A stretch of 64,000 nucleotides of DNA from Prochlorococcus sp. AG-363-P06 (GTDB lineage: Bacteria > Cyanobacteriota > Cyanobacteriia > PCC-6307 > Cyanobiaceae), in NCBI GenBank assembly GCA_003280025.1, contig QCGD01000001.1, positions 62,001-126,000 of the forward strand. The letters run 5' to 3'. This document shows positions 10,565 through 20,105 of this stretch, in pieces (the stretch's first letter is position 1; every line of letters starts with the position of its first letter). Under the pieces are notes generated by a model. It saw only the letters and a list, made by a program, of their open reading frames with translations, made no database searches and had not been told where the DNA came from. A program made the translations under genes and the position numbers.

Positions 10565-11884
10565 ATGTTTGTTAAAAAAAGTAGAAACCCTAGCGCTTCA
10601 GAGATAATCTCTCAATTATTTTTGAATAAGGAGTTAAGAAGCAGAGTTTTAACAACTCTAGGTCTTTTACTTTTAGTCAGAATTGGTATTTATATTCCAA
10701 TGCCAGGGATTGATAGAGAGGCTTTTAAAACCTTCATTGATCAAGGAGGACAATTAATAGGCTTTTTAGATATTTTTACTGGTGGTGGAATTTCAACTCT
10801 AGGAATATTTGCATTAGGGATTCTCCCTTTCATTAATGCTTCAATTATTATTCAGCTTTTGACAGCTTCATTACCTGTCCTTGAAGATTTACAAAAGAAT
10901 GAGGGAGAAGCAGGTAGGAGGAAAATTGCTCAAATAACAAGATATGTTTCCTTGGGATGGGGGTTACTGCAGAGTATTATTTTTTCCTTAATTCTTAGAC
11001 AATATGCAATTGAGGGTATAAGTCAGACTACATTTGTTTTACAAACATCTATTGCTTTGGTAACTGGTTCAATGCTTGTGATGTGGTTTAGCGAAATTAT
11101 TACCGAGAAAGGGATAGGGCAAGGCGCATCATTAGTGATTTTTTTGAATATTGTTGCAACTTTGCCCAAAGCATTAAGTTCCACTATTGAGAAAGCTCAA
11201 ACTGGTGATCGTGGGGATGTTTTAGGTATAGCAGTCTTACTGGGAGTTTTTTTATTGACAATAGTTGGGATAATTTTTGTTCAAGAAGGAGCAAGGCGTA
11301 TTCCTATTGTTAGTGCAAAAAGACAAATAGGAAATACAACATTACTTCCTACAAGACAGAGTTATTTGCCCTTAAAATTAAATGCTGGAGGAGTTATGCC
11401 TATAATTTTTGCATCTGCCTTGATTTTCTTACCAATTACTATCGCAAATGTTACGGGTAATCCAATTTTAATAAAATTGGCAAGTAGTTTGAATCCTGGG
11501 TCTTCAAATCCATGGCCATATGCAATTACATTTTTTGCTTTGATTTTAGGATTTTCATATTTTTATGCATCCCTTACAATTAATCCAGTAGATGTAGCAT
11601 CTAATTTGAAAAAAGGAGGGGTAGCAATACCAGGAGTCAGACCTGGCACTAATACAGCTAATTATTTAGCAGGTATACAAAATAGGTTGACATTATTAGG
11701 AGGATTATTTTTGGGTTCAGTAGCTATTATCCCAGCAGCTGTAGAAAGAGCGACAAATGTACAAACTTTTCAAGGTTTAGGAGCAACTTCTTTGCTTATT
11801 CTTGTAGGTGTTGCAATCGATACTGCTAAACAAATTCAAACTTATGTTATTTCTCAAAGATATGAGGGTTTAGTGAATAATTAA
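10565..11884 (+). CDS. secY: Protein translocase subunit SecY
   Basis: A 439-residue multi-pass membrane protein matching SecY, the channel of the Sec translocon in plasma and thylakoid membranes. The SecY signatures [10 protein letters not shown], the plug-region [21 protein letters not shown] and [22 protein letters not shown] are clear, with about ten hydrophobic segments. Its stop shares one base with the adk start, so the two are coupled. Confidence 0.98.
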   Translation: MFVKKSRNPSASEIISQLFLNKELRSRVLTTLGLLLLVRIGIYIPMPGIDREAFKTFIDQGGQLIGFLDIFTGGGISTLGIFALGILPFINASIIIQLLTASLPVLEDLQKNEGEAGRRKIAQITRYVSLGWGLLQSIIFSLILRQYAIEGISQTTFVLQTSIALVTGSMLVMWFSEIITEKGIGQGASLVIFLNIVATLPKALSSTIEKAQTGDRGDVLGIAVLLGVFLLTIVGIIFVQEGARRIPIVSAKRQIGNTTLLPTRQSYLPLKLNAGGVMPIIFASALIFLPITIANVTGNPILIKLASSLNPGSSNPWPYAITFFALILGFSYFYASLTINPVDVASNLKKGGVAIPGVRPGTNTANYLAGIQNRLTLLGGLFLGSVAIIPAAVERATNVQTFQGLGATSLLILVGVAIDTAKQIQTYVISQRYEGLVNN

Positions 11885-12432
11885 TGAAAAAACATTTACT
11901 ATTTTTGGGAGCTCCAGGAGCAGGAAAAGGTACTCAGGCGGAATTACTGAGTGCAAAGAATTCTTATTTGCATCTTTCTACAGGTGAATTGTTAAGAAAA
12001 GAAATTGAAATGAAAACTAAGCTTGGTATACAAGTAAAAGATATTCTTAATCGAGGAGAATTAGTCAGTGATGAAATTGTGTTAGAAATTGTAAGAAAAA
12101 ACTTAGATCAAGATAATAAAGGTTGGATTTTAGATGGATACCCCAGAAATTTATCTCAGGCGAACTCACTTAATGAGGTTTTAACTGAAATAAATCAACC
12201 TTTAGAAGTTGTTTTTTATCTAGATATCCCAGAAGAAGTTTTAATTAAACGTTTACTCCTAAGAGGTAGAAAAGATGATAATGAAGAGACGATAAGAACA
12301 AGATTAAATATATATAAAAAAACTACAGAGCCTTTGATTGAATATTTCAAAGATCTTTCATTATTAAAATATATTGATGCTGATAGAGATTTAAAAACTA
12401 TCTCTTCTGATATTAAACAAAAAATGGCTTGA
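11884..12432 (+). CDS. adk: Adenylate kinase
   Basis: A 182-residue adenylate kinase (ATP + AMP = 2 ADP) with the P-loop [10 protein letters not shown] at the N-terminus and the DGYPRN segment. The LID between [18 protein letters not shown] residues is short, so this is the short-type enzyme lacking the zinc-bearing LID. It is coupled to secY. In many bacteria infA follows, but here only 44 bases separate adk from rpmJ. Confidence 0.97.
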   Translation: MKKHLLFLGAPGAGKGTQAELLSAKNSYLHLSTGELLRKEIEMKTKLGIQVKDILNRGELVSDEIVLEIVRKNLDQDNKGWILDGYPRNLSQANSLNEVLTEINQPLEVVFYLDIPEEVLIKRLLLRGRKDDNEETIRTRLNIYKKTTEPLIEYFKDLSLLKYIDADRDLKTISSDIKQKMA

Positions 12433-12440
12433 TTATGATG

Positions 12441-12446
12441 TAGAAT
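12441..12446 (+). promoter_or_regulatory. Possible -10 element before rpmJ
   Basis: TAGAAT preceded by TG (extended -10 style), 31 bases before the rpmJ start. The same TGTAGAAT string precedes rplM at 15720-15727. No convincing -35 is seen. Prochlorococcus promoters are known to have a conserved TANNNT -10 and a weak -35, so this is plausible but unproven. Confidence 0.3.
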
Positions 12447-12476
12447 AAAGTATTAGCGTTTTATTTGTTAAACCCC

Positions 12477-12593
12477 ATGAAGGTCAGATCCTCAGTCAAA
12501 AAAATTAGCCCTGACGATCAGATCGTAAGGAGAAGAGGTAAAATCTATGTTATTAACAAGAAAAGACCTCGTAATAAACAGCGTCAAGGTTAA
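12477..12593 (+). CDS. rpmJ: 50S ribosomal protein L36, zinc-free form
   Basis: A 38-residue ORF starting [14 protein letters not shown] and ending [11 protein letters not shown], clearly L36. The family's zinc ribbon (three Cys and one His) is absent: the protein has no cysteine or histidine at all, so it is the C-minus, zinc-independent type. It stabilises 23S rRNA folding in the large subunit. It sits in its normal place between adk and rpsM. Confidence 0.95.
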   Translation: MKVRSSVKKISPDDQIVRRRGKIYVINKKRPRNKQRQG

Positions 12594-12637
12594 CCTTGAA
12601 AAATTAATTTAATTCAAACTTTTACTTACTCAAACAC

Positions 12638-13003
12638 GTGGCCAGGATTGCAGGAATTGACATACCTCGCGAAAAGCGAGTCGAAATTGCACTTACATAC
12701 GTTTATGGAATTGGTTTAACAAGATCAAAGCTAATTCTAGCTAATACAGGTGTAAACCCAGATATTCGTGTAAAAGATCTTTCAGATTCTGATGTTCAGA
12801 AACTTAGAGGCGCTACAGAGGAATTTACTTTAGAAGGTGATTTGAGAAGGAAAGAGGGAATGGCTTTAAAGCGATTACAAGATATAGGTTGTGTTAGGGG
12901 GAGAAGGCATCGAATGAGTCTCCCAGTAAGAGGTCAAAGAACTAGAACTAATGCAAGAACAAGACGCGGTTCAAGAAAAACAGTCGCTGGAAGAAAAAAA
13001 TAA
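12638..13003 (+). CDS. rpsM: 30S ribosomal protein S13
   Basis: A 121-residue S13 with a GTG start reading [21 protein letters not shown] in the conserved register, the helix-hairpin segment [20 protein letters not shown], and the basic tail [22 protein letters not shown]13 contacts the P-site tRNA and forms an intersubunit bridge. It opens the alpha-operon part of the cluster. Confidence 0.98.
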   Translation: MARIAGIDIPREKRVEIALTYVYGIGLTRSKLILANTGVNPDIRVKDLSDSDVQKLRGATEEFTLEGDLRRKEGMALKRLQDIGCVRGRRHRMSLPVRGQRTRTNARTRRGSRKTVAGRKK

Positions 13004-13049
13004 TTAATTAAATCTATTCACAAATGCAAGTACTAAATTAAAAATTATC

Positions 13050-13442
13050 ATGGCAGCTCCAGTAAAAAAAACAGGTTCAAAAAAGTCAAAGCGCAATGTG
13101 CCAAATGGTGTGGTACATATTCAAAGCACATTTAATAATACAATTGTTTCTATCACTGATACCTCTGGACATGTGATTTCTTGGTCATCCGCTGGTGCAA
13201 GTGGATTCAAGGGAGCTCGTAAAGGTACCCCATTTGCTGCACAAACAGCTGCTGAGGCAGCTGCAAGAAGAGCACTTGATCAAGGTATGAGGCAAATAGA
13301 AGTATTAGTTAGAGGACCTGGTTCAGGTAGGGAAACCGCCATAAGAGCTTTACAAGTGGCCGGTTTAGAAATAACTCTAATAAGAGATGTAACTCCATTA
13401 CCTCATAATGGATGCAGAAGACCTAAGCGGAGACGCGTTTAG
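13050..13442 (+). CDS. rpsK: 30S ribosomal protein S11
   Basis: A 130-residue S11 with [35 protein letters not shown] and the C-terminal [19 protein letters not shown]. It is part of the platform of the small subunit near the E site. The 56-base gap to rpoA contains a run of nine C, unusual in this AT-rich sequence. Confidence 0.98.
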   Translation: MAAPVKKTGSKKSKRNVPNGVVHIQSTFNNTIVSITDTSGHVISWSSAGASGFKGARKGTPFAAQTAAEAAARRALDQGMRQIEVLVRGPGSGRETAIRALQVAGLEITLIRDVTPLPHNGCRRPKRRRV

Positions 13443-13498
13443 ATCTTAGCCATTTCCCAACCCCCCCCAACAAAAAACTTACCACCTCATTATTTTCC

Positions 13499-14437
13499 GT
13501 GTTGCAATACCAGATTGACAGAATCGACCATCAAATAGCAGATGATCGCTCCCAAACAGGAACATTTTTAATTGGTCCTTTAGAAAGGGGACAAGCTACA
13601 ACTTTGGGTAATTCCTTACGAAGAGTGCTTATGGGAGGACTCGAAGGTAGTGCAGTAACTGCAGTTCGAATAGCAGGAATTAATCATGAATATGCAACTA
13701 TTCCTGGTGTTAGAGAGGATGTTTTAGACATCCTTCTAAACTGCAAGCAACTGTCTATTAATAGTTCTAATCCAGAGGTTGAAATAGGTAGGTTAGTAGC
13801 TAGTGGCCCAATGGAGGTCAAGGCTAATGATATTCAGTTCTCATCTCAAGTTGAAGTAGTTGACGGTGAAAAACCCATAGCAACTATTCAAGAAGGTCAT
13901 AACTTAGAGCTAGAAATACACGTTGAAAGAGGTGTTGGTTATAGACCAGTAGATCGTAAGAATGAAGAGACAACGGCAATTGACTTACTACAAATAGATG
14001 CTGTATTTATGCCTGTCAAAAGAGTTAATTTCACTATTGATGAAACTGCTGTAGCAGAAGGTGGAACGGGTAGAGAAAGGTTGAAAATGGAAGTCGTAAC
14101 AGATGGTTCAACAAGTCCTGATGATGCAATTGCTGAAGCTGCAAACCAGTTAATTGAACTCTTTCAGCCTTTAGCTACTGTTACAATGGTAGAGGAAATA
14201 CCAGAAGAGCCTGAACCATCTCCAGAAGCTCAAATTCCTTTAGAAGAACTAAATTTGTCCGTAAGAGCATATAATTGTTTAAAAAGAGCACAAGTCAATT
14301 CTGTCTCTGATTTGATGGGCTTTAGTTATGAAGATCTTTTAGAAATTAAAAACTTCGGCTCAAAATCTGCTGATGAAGTAATTGAAGCTCTTGAGCGAAT
14401 AGGAATTTCAATTCCTCAAAGCAGAACCTCCGTTTAA
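13499..14437 (+). CDS. rpoA: DNA-directed RNA polymerase subunit alpha
   Basis: A 312-residue alpha subunit. The N-terminal assembly domain has [20 protein letters not shown] and RRVLM; the C-terminal domain (about residues 240-305) has [19 protein letters not shown] and [13 protein letters not shown], the UP-element and activator contact module. GTG start at 13499; a TTG immediately follows and could also initiate. It lies in the classical S13-S11-alpha-L17 order, without rpsD. Confidence 0.97.
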   Translation: MLQYQIDRIDHQIADDRSQTGTFLIGPLERGQATTLGNSLRRVLMGGLEGSAVTAVRIAGINHEYATIPGVREDVLDILLNCKQLSINSSNPEVEIGRLVASGPMEVKANDIQFSSQVEVVDGEKPIATIQEGHNLELEIHVERGVGYRPVDRKNEETTAIDLLQIDAVFMPVKRVNFTIDETAVAEGGTGRERLKMEVVTDGSTSPDDAIAEAANQLIELFQPLATVTMVEEIPEEPEPSPEAQIPLEELNLSVRAYNCLKRAQVNSVSDLMGFSYEDLLEIKNFGSKSADEVIEALERIGISIPQSRTSV

Positions 14438-14451
14438 CAAATTTTAAGATT

Positions 14452-14802
14452 ATGAGACACCAACTCAGAATTCCTCTATTGAGTAAACCTGCAGATCAGA
14501 GGAAAGCACTATTAAGAGGTTTGACGACACAATTAATTAAAGAGGGCAGGGTAACAACAACAAAAGCTAGAGCAAAAGCTTTGAGAAATGAAGCTGAAAG
14601 GATGATTTCTTTAGCAAAGGATGGAAGTTTAGCTGCAAGAAGAAGAGCGATCGGATACATCTATGACAAGAAATTAGTTCATTCATTATTTGAAAAAGCG
14701 AATGAAAGATATGGAGATAGAAAGGGAGGATATACTCGTATAGTTCGAACTGTTTCTAGAAAGGGTGATAACGCTCAAATGGCAATTATTGAACTTGTTT
14801 AA
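14452..14802 (+). CDS. rplQ: 50S ribosomal protein L17
   Basis: A 116-residue L17 with [37 protein letters not shown] and [14 protein letters not shown]. It lies beside the tunnel exit. It is 14 bases after rpoA and 39 bases before truA. Confidence 0.98.
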   Translation: MRHQLRIPLLSKPADQRKALLRGLTTQLIKEGRVTTTKARAKALRNEAERMISLAKDGSLAARRRAIGYIYDKKLVHSLFEKANERYGDRKGGYTRIVRTVSRKGDNAQMAIIELV

Positions 14803-14841
14803 GATCAAAAAAATAAAAGCCTAGAATCAATAATTAAACTT

Positions 14842-15648
14842 TTGAAAAGAGTTGCTTTAATTATCCAATATGATGGCAGTTACTTTTCAGGTTGGCAAAA
14901 ACAAAGTAATGCAACTGGTGTTCAGGAAATCTTAGAAAAAATAATTTTCAAAATATCTAATCATAGGGTAAAGACTTTTGCGGCAGGAAGAACAGACTCT
15001 GGAGTTCATGCTTCTGGTCAGGTTGTTCATTTTGATATTGATTCTGTTATTCCAGGTAATCGTTTCTCAGATGTATTAAATGGTCACTTACCTCCAACAA
15101 TTAGAATCTTGGAATCAATTGAGGTTAATGATAATTGGCATGCTTGCTATTCAGTAATTTATAGACATTATCGATATGTAATTAATAACAGTAGATTACC
15201 AAACTTGTTTGTAAATAATTGGTCATGGCATAGGTACCAAAAAGTTCTGGATGAAGTTTTAATGTCAAATGCATTGCAAGGTATGGAAGGAGAACATGAT
15301 TTCTTTGCTTTTCAGAAAAGTGGTAGTAATAGGTCAACTTCAATAACAACAATTAAAAATATTAAGCTAAAAAGAGTGGAAGATTTAATTTTAATAGATA
15401 TCAAAGCTACTGGTTTTCTATATGGCATGGTCCGTTTAATTGTTGGACAACTTGTTTTGGTTGGTGAAAAAAAAATATCACCAGAAGTTTTTACGAATAG
15501 ATGGGTAGATAAAAAGAAAAATGATGTAAAAGAATCTGCTCCTGCCAAGGGATTATGTTTTGTAAATGCAGTTTATAAAGAAAATGTTTTTAAAAAGATT
15601 AATAAAAACGATCTCTTCCCAGAATTTGTAATTAAGGGTTATTCATAG
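14842..15648 (+). CDS. truA: tRNA pseudouridine(38-40) synthase TruA
   Basis: A 268-residue TruA, which isomerises uridines 38-40 in the anticodon arm. The catalytic aspartate is D52 in AAGRTDSGVHA; YDGSYFSGWQKQ near the N-terminus and GFLYGMVRLIVGQL near the C-terminus are also typical. TTG start at 14842 gives the standard KRVALIIQYDG beginning. The truA-L13-S9 order after L17 is common to many bacteria. Confidence 0.95.
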   Translation: MKRVALIIQYDGSYFSGWQKQSNATGVQEILEKIIFKISNHRVKTFAAGRTDSGVHASGQVVHFDIDSVIPGNRFSDVLNGHLPPTIRILESIEVNDNWHACYSVIYRHYRYVINNSRLPNLFVNNWSWHRYQKVLDEVLMSNALQGMEGEHDFFAFQKSGSNRSTSITTIKNIKLKRVEDLILIDIKATGFLYGMVRLIVGQLVLVGEKKISPEVFTNRWVDKKKNDVKESAPAKGLCFVNAVYKENVFKKINKNDLFPEFVIKGYS

Positions 15649-15697
15649 TGACGAATTTTTATGGCAAAAAACTATTTGTTTAAATTACCCCTAATTA

Positions 15698-15727
15698 TTG
15701 ATCAATACTGCGTCAATAATGTAGAAT
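15698..15727 (+). promoter_or_regulatory. Possible promoter for rplM-rpsI-rpmE
   Basis: TTGATC (15698-15703) and TAGAAT (15722-15727) are separated by 18 bases, 38 bases before rplM. The -35 overlaps a 12-base palindrome TATTGATCAATA (15696-15707). The 117-base truA-rplM gap is large for this block, which supports a new transcription start, but no mapping data are available. Confidence 0.4.
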
Positions 15728-15765
15728 TTAATACTAATTTCATTTTATTTTTGTAAATTTGATAA

Positions 15766-16197
15766 ATGAATAAAACACTTACTCCGTCCATAGAAACTAT
15801 TGAAAGGAATTGGTTTTTAGTTGACGCAAAAGATAAGACACTGGGTAGACTTGCTACAGAGATTGCAACTGTATTAAGAGGAAAAAATAAACCGACATTT
15901 ACTCCCCATCTAGATACTGGTGATTTTGTTATTGTTGTAAATGCTGAACAAGTTGAGGTAACAGGTAAGAAAGCATCACAAAAATTATATAGAAGACATT
16001 CTGGTCGACCTGGAGGAATGAAGGTTGAAAAATTTGAGTCTCTTCAAGAAAGAATTCCTGAAAGAATTATTGAGCAAGCTGTTAAAGGGATGCTCCCTCA
16101 TAATTCGTTAGGCAGACAGCAATTTAAAAAATTAAAGGTTTATAAAGGAGCTGATCATCCTCATGCTGCCCAGAATCCTGTATTATTAAATAGTTAA
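15766..16197 (+). CDS. rplM: 50S ribosomal protein L13
   Basis: A 143-residue L13 with [19 protein letters not shown], the H-rich [11 protein letters not shown] and the C-terminal [20 protein letters not shown]. It is an early large-subunit assembly protein. rpsI follows after 10 bases. Confidence 0.98.
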   Translation: MNKTLTPSIETIERNWFLVDAKDKTLGRLATEIATVLRGKNKPTFTPHLDTGDFVIVVNAEQVEVTGKKASQKLYRRHSGRPGGMKVEKFESLQERIPERIIEQAVKGMLPHNSLGRQQFKKLKVYKGADHPHAAQNPVLLNS

Positions 16198-16207
16198 TTT
16201 ATAAATA

Positions 16208-16618
16208 ATGAATAGTCAAATAAAAAACAAAGCTGTTTATTGGGGAACTGGAAGAAGAAAAACCTCTGTTGCTAGAGTTCGTTTAATTCCTGGGAATGGA
16301 CAAATTAAAATAAATGGTCGGTCAGGTGACGATTATTTAAACTTTAATCCTTTACACTTAAACTCTGTAAAAGCACCTTTACAAACATTAGGTCTAGAAA
16401 ATTCTTATGACATTCTTGTAAATGTTTTTGGTGGTGGCTTAACAGGTCAAGCAGATGCTATTAAACAAGGAGCAGCAAGGGCACTTTGCGAATTATCACC
16501 TGATAATAGGAAACCTCTTAAAACAGAGGGACATCTGAGTAGAGATCCTAGAGCAAAAGAAAGAAGAAAATATGGGCTTAAAAAAGCTAGAAAAGCACCT
16601 CAGTTCTCTAAACGTTAA
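16208..16618 (+). CDS. rpsI: 30S ribosomal protein S9
   Basis: A 136-residue S9 starting with a polar segment then [16 protein letters not shown], with [19 protein letters not shown] and the invariant tail ending FSKR, whose terminal arginine contacts the P-site tRNA anticodon. Paired with L13 as usual. Confidence 0.98.
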   Translation: MNSQIKNKAVYWGTGRRKTSVARVRLIPGNGQIKINGRSGDDYLNFNPLHLNSVKAPLQTLGLENSYDILVNVFGGGLTGQADAIKQGAARALCELSPDNRKPLKTEGHLSRDPRAKERRKYGLKKARKAPQFSKR

Positions 16619-16631
16619 ATTAATCCTAATT

Positions 16632-16892
16632 ATGCCAAAATCTGAAATTCATCCAAAATGGTACCCTGAAGCAAAAGTTATTTGCAATGGAGAAGTTGTT
16701 ATGACAACTGGATCGACACAGCCTGAATTACACGTAGATGTATGGAGTGGCAATCATCCTTTCTTCACTGGAACTCAGAAAATTCTTGATACAGAAGGAA
16801 GAGTTGATAGGTTTATGAAAAAATATGGAATGGGTTCAGCCAATTCTGCTACATCAAAAGACAAAAAAGAAACAAAAGACTCTAAGAAATAG
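16632..16892 (+). CDS. rpmE: 50S ribosomal protein L31, zinc-free form
   Basis: An 86-residue L31 starting MPKSEIHPKWYPEAKVIC at the ATG 16632; a longer reading from 16572 would overlap rpsI and is rejected. HPFFTGTQ and GRVDRFMKKYGM are the family marks. Of the four zinc-binding cysteines of E. coli-type L31 only the first (VIC) remains; the others are Gly, Trp and Asn, so this copy cannot bind zinc in the usual way. The last about 20 residues are a Lys/Ser-rich tail. Confidence 0.95.
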   Translation: MPKSEIHPKWYPEAKVICNGEVVMTTGSTQPELHVDVWSGNHPFFTGTQKILDTEGRVDRFMKKYGMGSANSATSKDKKETKDSKK

Positions 16893-16920
16893 AAGTTTTT
16901 AAAATCAAGCATAATTTCAA

Positions 16921-18015
16921 TTGGAATACACCACATTAATAGCAAGGTTGAAAACTGCTTCAGAAAGCTTCGAGAATTTGGAATTGCAGCTTGCAGATCC
17001 TGATATTTCAAATGACCCTAAGAAATTAGAATCAATAGCAAAAGAGAGAGCAAAATTAGAACCTTTAGTTATTGATTTTAATAAATTGCTTAATACTGAA
17101 AAGGAAATTGAAGATTCGAAAAGATTACTGAAAGAGAATAGAAATGACAAAGATATGGAATTATTAATTAATGAGGAGTTAATTAACTTAGAGGAATGTA
17201 AGAATAAACTGATCGAAAAAGCTACGATTGCATTATTACCTAAAGATCCAAGAGATGAGAGAAGTGTAATGTTGGAAATTAGGGCTGGTGCTGGAGGTAA
17301 TGAAGCTTGTATTTGGGCGGGCGATTTAGCAAGAATGTATGAAAGATATGGTCAAAAAATTGGATGGTCTGTAAAACCTATTAGTGCATCTGAATCAGAT
17401 ATGGGAGGATTTAAAGAGTTAGTGATCTCTGTGAAAGGGGATGCTGTATATAGTCAACTTAAATTTGAAGCTGGTGTACATAGGGTGCAGAGAGTACCTG
17501 CTACTGAATCTCAAGGTAGGGTGCATACTTCTACTGCAACAGTTGCTGTTATGCCTGAGGCTGATCCTGTTGAGGTCAAAATTGATCCGACAGATCTAGA
17601 GGTTGGTACAGCTAGGTCGGGAGGTGCTGGCGGTCAAAATGTTAATAAAGTAGAAACGGCCATTGATCTGCTTCATAAACCTACAGGTATAAGAGTTTTT
17701 TGTACTCAAGAAAGATCACAATTGCAAAATAGAGAGAGAGCAATGGAGATTTTAAGGGCTAAATTATATGAAATACAATTAAAGGAAGCCAATGCGAAAG
17801 AGAGGTCACAAAGGCTGATGCAGGTTGGAACGGGTGATAGGAGTGAAAAAATTAGAACATATAATTTTAAAGATAATAGGACTACAGATCACAGATTGGG
17901 GTCTAATTTTTCATTAGAGCCAATATTGGCAGGCCAATTAGATGAAGTTATTGATGCTTGTATAGCTCAAGAGCAAAAAAGAATGATGGAAGATTTTAAT
18001 AATGAAGGAGATTAA
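16921..18015 (+). CDS. prfA: Peptide chain release factor 1
   Basis: A 364-residue class I release factor. The stop-codon reading tripeptide PAT ([17 protein letters not shown]) marks RF1, which reads UAA and UAG, and the catalytic GGQ is in [19 protein letters not shown] start at 16921 gives the full-length N-terminal helix. It follows L31 by 28 bases, a common arrangement. Confidence 0.97.
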   Translation: MEYTTLIARLKTASESFENLELQLADPDISNDPKKLESIAKERAKLEPLVIDFNKLLNTEKEIEDSKRLLKENRNDKDMELLINEELINLEECKNKLIEKATIALLPKDPRDERSVMLEIRAGAGGNEACIWAGDLARMYERYGQKIGWSVKPISASESDMGGFKELVISVKGDAVYSQLKFEAGVHRVQRVPATESQGRVHTSTATVAVMPEADPVEVKIDPTDLEVGTARSGGAGGQNVNKVETAIDLLHKPTGIRVFCTQERSQLQNRERAMEILRAKLYEIQLKEANAKERSQRLMQVGTGDRSEKIRTYNFKDNRTTDHRLGSNFSLEPILAGQLDEVIDACIAQEQKRMMEDFNNEGD

Positions 18016-18024
18016 AATAATTGT

Positions 18025-18531
18025 TTAAGCATTAATCCCTATTACATATTTACTCCATTCTTTGTGTTTGCCTGAGTCAATTTGTCTTGTGGCTTCAAAA
18101 TTGAGATTACTTAATGGTCGATATGGCTTTCTTCTTAAAGGCATATTTGCTTCTTCTGGAGTTCGATTTCCTTTTTGAACATTGCATCTTAGACATGCTG
18201 TTGTTACATTTTCCCATTTATCAGTTCCACCTCTGCTTCTTGGTAAAACATGATCTATGGATAAATCACTACCTTTGTGGTTACAGTATTGACAAGAATT
18301 ATTATCTCTTAAAAGAATATTTTTCCTTGTTAGAGAGACATCTCTAAAAGGTACTTTAACGTAGTAACGAAGCCTAATAACTGTGGGTAGTTTTTGGCCG
18401 CAGTGGATTGCATAAGACTGATCTTCCTCCAAGCTTTCTGCTTTACCTTTAATCATCAAAATTACTGCTCTTCTCCAAGAAGTGATGTTTAAAGGTTCAT
18501 AAGATGCATTTAAAACTAGAGTCTGGCCCAT
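18025..18531 (-). CDS. HNH endonuclease family protein
   Basis: A 168-residue protein beginning MGQTLVLNASYEPLNITSWR; an upstream ATG at 18597 would add 22 residues but the family normally starts at this MGQ/LVLN motif. The HNH core has paired CxxC knuckles (CQYC and CLRC) around LSIDHVLPRSRGGTDKWEN. This family is widespread in cyanobacteria as a stand-alone HNH protein of unknown biological substrate. It converges with prfA and diverges from alr. Confidence 0.88.
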   Translation of the reverse strand: MGQTLVLNASYEPLNITSWRRAVILMIKGKAESLEEDQSYAIHCGQKLPTVIRLRYYVKVPFRDVSLTRKNILLRDNNSCQYCNHKGSDLSIDHVLPRSRGGTDKWENVTTACLRCNVQKGNRTPEEANMPLRRKPYRPLSNLNFEATRQIDSGKHKEWSKYVIGINA

Positions 18532-18600
18532 GCCAAAAATCAATTTACATGTCATCCTAACTGTATATTTCAGTCTGCGCATATTCTTGCGAAACATGTA

Positions 18601-19800
18601 ATGCGAATTAGCTCAAAAAATAAAGCAATTAATTTTGATAATGATCAATTGATTGTGGGGGATTTAGATCCAACACAAAGAGCTTGGATAGAGGTTAATG
18701 GAATTGCAATAGAGAAAAACGTGAGGCAATTACGATCTAGATTAAAAAAAAATTGTCAATTGATGGCAGTTGTTAAAGCTGATGGATATGGACATGATGC
18801 AAGAGTTGTATCAGAATACGCAATCAAAGGAGGTGCTTCGCAATTAGGTGTAGCAACTTTGAATGAAGGAATAAAACTTCGTTCTTTTGGAATACATACA
18901 CCAATTCTTGTTCTTGGGAATCTCTATACAAAGAAGGATTTATTGATATGTTTTAAAAATAATCTAATGCCTACTATAAGTAGCATTAGTGAATGTTTGA
19001 TTTGTAATGATATTGGAAAGAATCATAGTTCCAAATTTGCTTTGCATCTAAAGGTTGATACTGGAATGTCAAGACTAGGATTAGAATGTGATCAATTTAT
19101 TAATAGTTTTAATACAATTAAATCTTTTGAAAATATCTGTATAAAAGGAATATATAGTCATCTTGCATCCGCAGACGAAAGTAATGCTTTGGATCCTACA
19201 AGTAATACCCAATTGCAAAGAAAAAAATTTCAGGAATTATTGCAACAAATTAATATTGAAAAAAATAATCAAATCAAGATTCATCTTGCAAATTCTGCAG
19301 GCATGCTTTTAAGTGAAGATTTTCATTTTGATATGGTACGCGTTGGTTTGTCTATCTATGGCTATAATCCACTAGCAAAGATAGACGATAATTTATTTCT
19401 TAAACCTGCTTTATATTTGAAGGCAAAAGTAGCTTTTATAAGAACTATCGAGACTGGAGTGGGAGTAAGCTATGGAAGTAAATTTGTCAGTATTCGCAAA
19501 ACGAAGTTAGCAGTTTTAAGTATTGGTTATGCAGATGGAATTCTAAGAAACCTTTCTGGCAAGATAAATGTCATTCATAATAAAAAACTGTATCCACAAA
19601 TTGGATCTATAACAATGGACCAAATGATGGTAGATATCACAGATTCAAATGAAATAAAAATAGGCAGTACTATGTTATTACTAGGGTCTGAAGGAGAAGA
19701 AACAATTTCTCCCATTGATTGGGCTAATAAAGCTAAGACTATTCCTTGGGAAATACTTTGCTCTTTTAAAAATAGATTACCGAGAGTTCAAGTTAATTAG
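18601..19800 (+). CDS. alr: Alanine racemase
   Basis: A 399-residue PLP enzyme interconverting L- and D-alanine for peptidoglycan. The PLP lysine lies in MAVVKADGYGHDARV and the catalytic tyrosine in the C-terminal domain at GVSYGSKFV; GYADG and GSITMDQMMVDIT are also typical. The first about 25 residues are a nonconserved extension. It diverges from the HNH gene across a short gap. Confidence 0.95.
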   Translation: MRISSKNKAINFDNDQLIVGDLDPTQRAWIEVNGIAIEKNVRQLRSRLKKNCQLMAVVKADGYGHDARVVSEYAIKGGASQLGVATLNEGIKLRSFGIHTPILVLGNLYTKKDLLICFKNNLMPTISSISECLICNDIGKNHSSKFALHLKVDTGMSRLGLECDQFINSFNTIKSFENICIKGIYSHLASADESNALDPTSNTQLQRKKFQELLQQINIEKNNQIKIHLANSAGMLLSEDFHFDMVRVGLSIYGYNPLAKIDDNLFLKPALYLKAKVAFIRTIETGVGVSYGSKFVSIRKTKLAVLSIGYADGILRNLSGKINVIHNKKLYPQIGSITMDQMMVDITDSNEIKIGSTMLLLGSEGEETISPIDWANKAKTIPWEILCSFKNRLPRVQVN

Positions 19801-19861
19801 ACATTTCGATTAAATAAAAAATTTTGAATCTTTGCAAAAAGATTGATAATGTATAAGAGTT

Positions 19862-19950
19862 GGAGAGGTGGCTGAGTGGTTGAAAGCGGCTCCCTGCTAA
19901 GGAGTTACAGGAGGTAACTTTTGTCGAGGGTTCGAATCCCTCCCTCTCCG
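19862..19950 (+). tRNA. tRNA-Ser (GCT)
   Basis: An 89-base class II tRNA. Acceptor arms GGAGAGG (19862-19868) and CCTCTCC (19943-19949) pair perfectly, with discriminator G. The anticodon loop reads TGCTAAG within a CTCC/GGAG stem, giving anticodon GCT (serine AGC/AGT). A long variable arm and the T loop GGTTCGAATCC are present. CCA is not encoded. Confidence 0.96.
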
Positions 19951-20054
19951 TGATTAATTGCTAAAAAATAAATAACATAATTCTGAATTAGTAATAAAGC
20001 TCAAAAGAAAAAATTTTTAAGTTGTAAGGCATTAAACATTCTTGAAACATCCTT

Positions 20055-20105
20055 TATTAGGCAAGCAGAAGACCATTCATCATCTCATATGCCTAATAGA
20101 GGCAT
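20055..20105. repeat. Overlapping alternative inverted repeats at the 3' end of the HAD gene
   Basis: TATTAGGCA (20055-20063) is perfectly complementary to TGCCTAATA (20090-20098), 26 bases apart. The second arm also lies within a tighter hairpin ATGCCT-AATAG-AGGCAT (20089-20105) that covers the stop codon of the minus-strand HAD gene. The two structures exclude each other. There is no clear T-run, so ordinary terminator function is uncertain. It lies between convergent tRNA-Ser and HAD genes. Confidence 0.45.

Noticed and set aside
13462-13469. Run of C before rpoA considered as a regulatory element or sequencing artefact
   Set aside because: Striking in AT-rich DNA but too short to interpret; it lies between genes, so it does not alter any reading frame.
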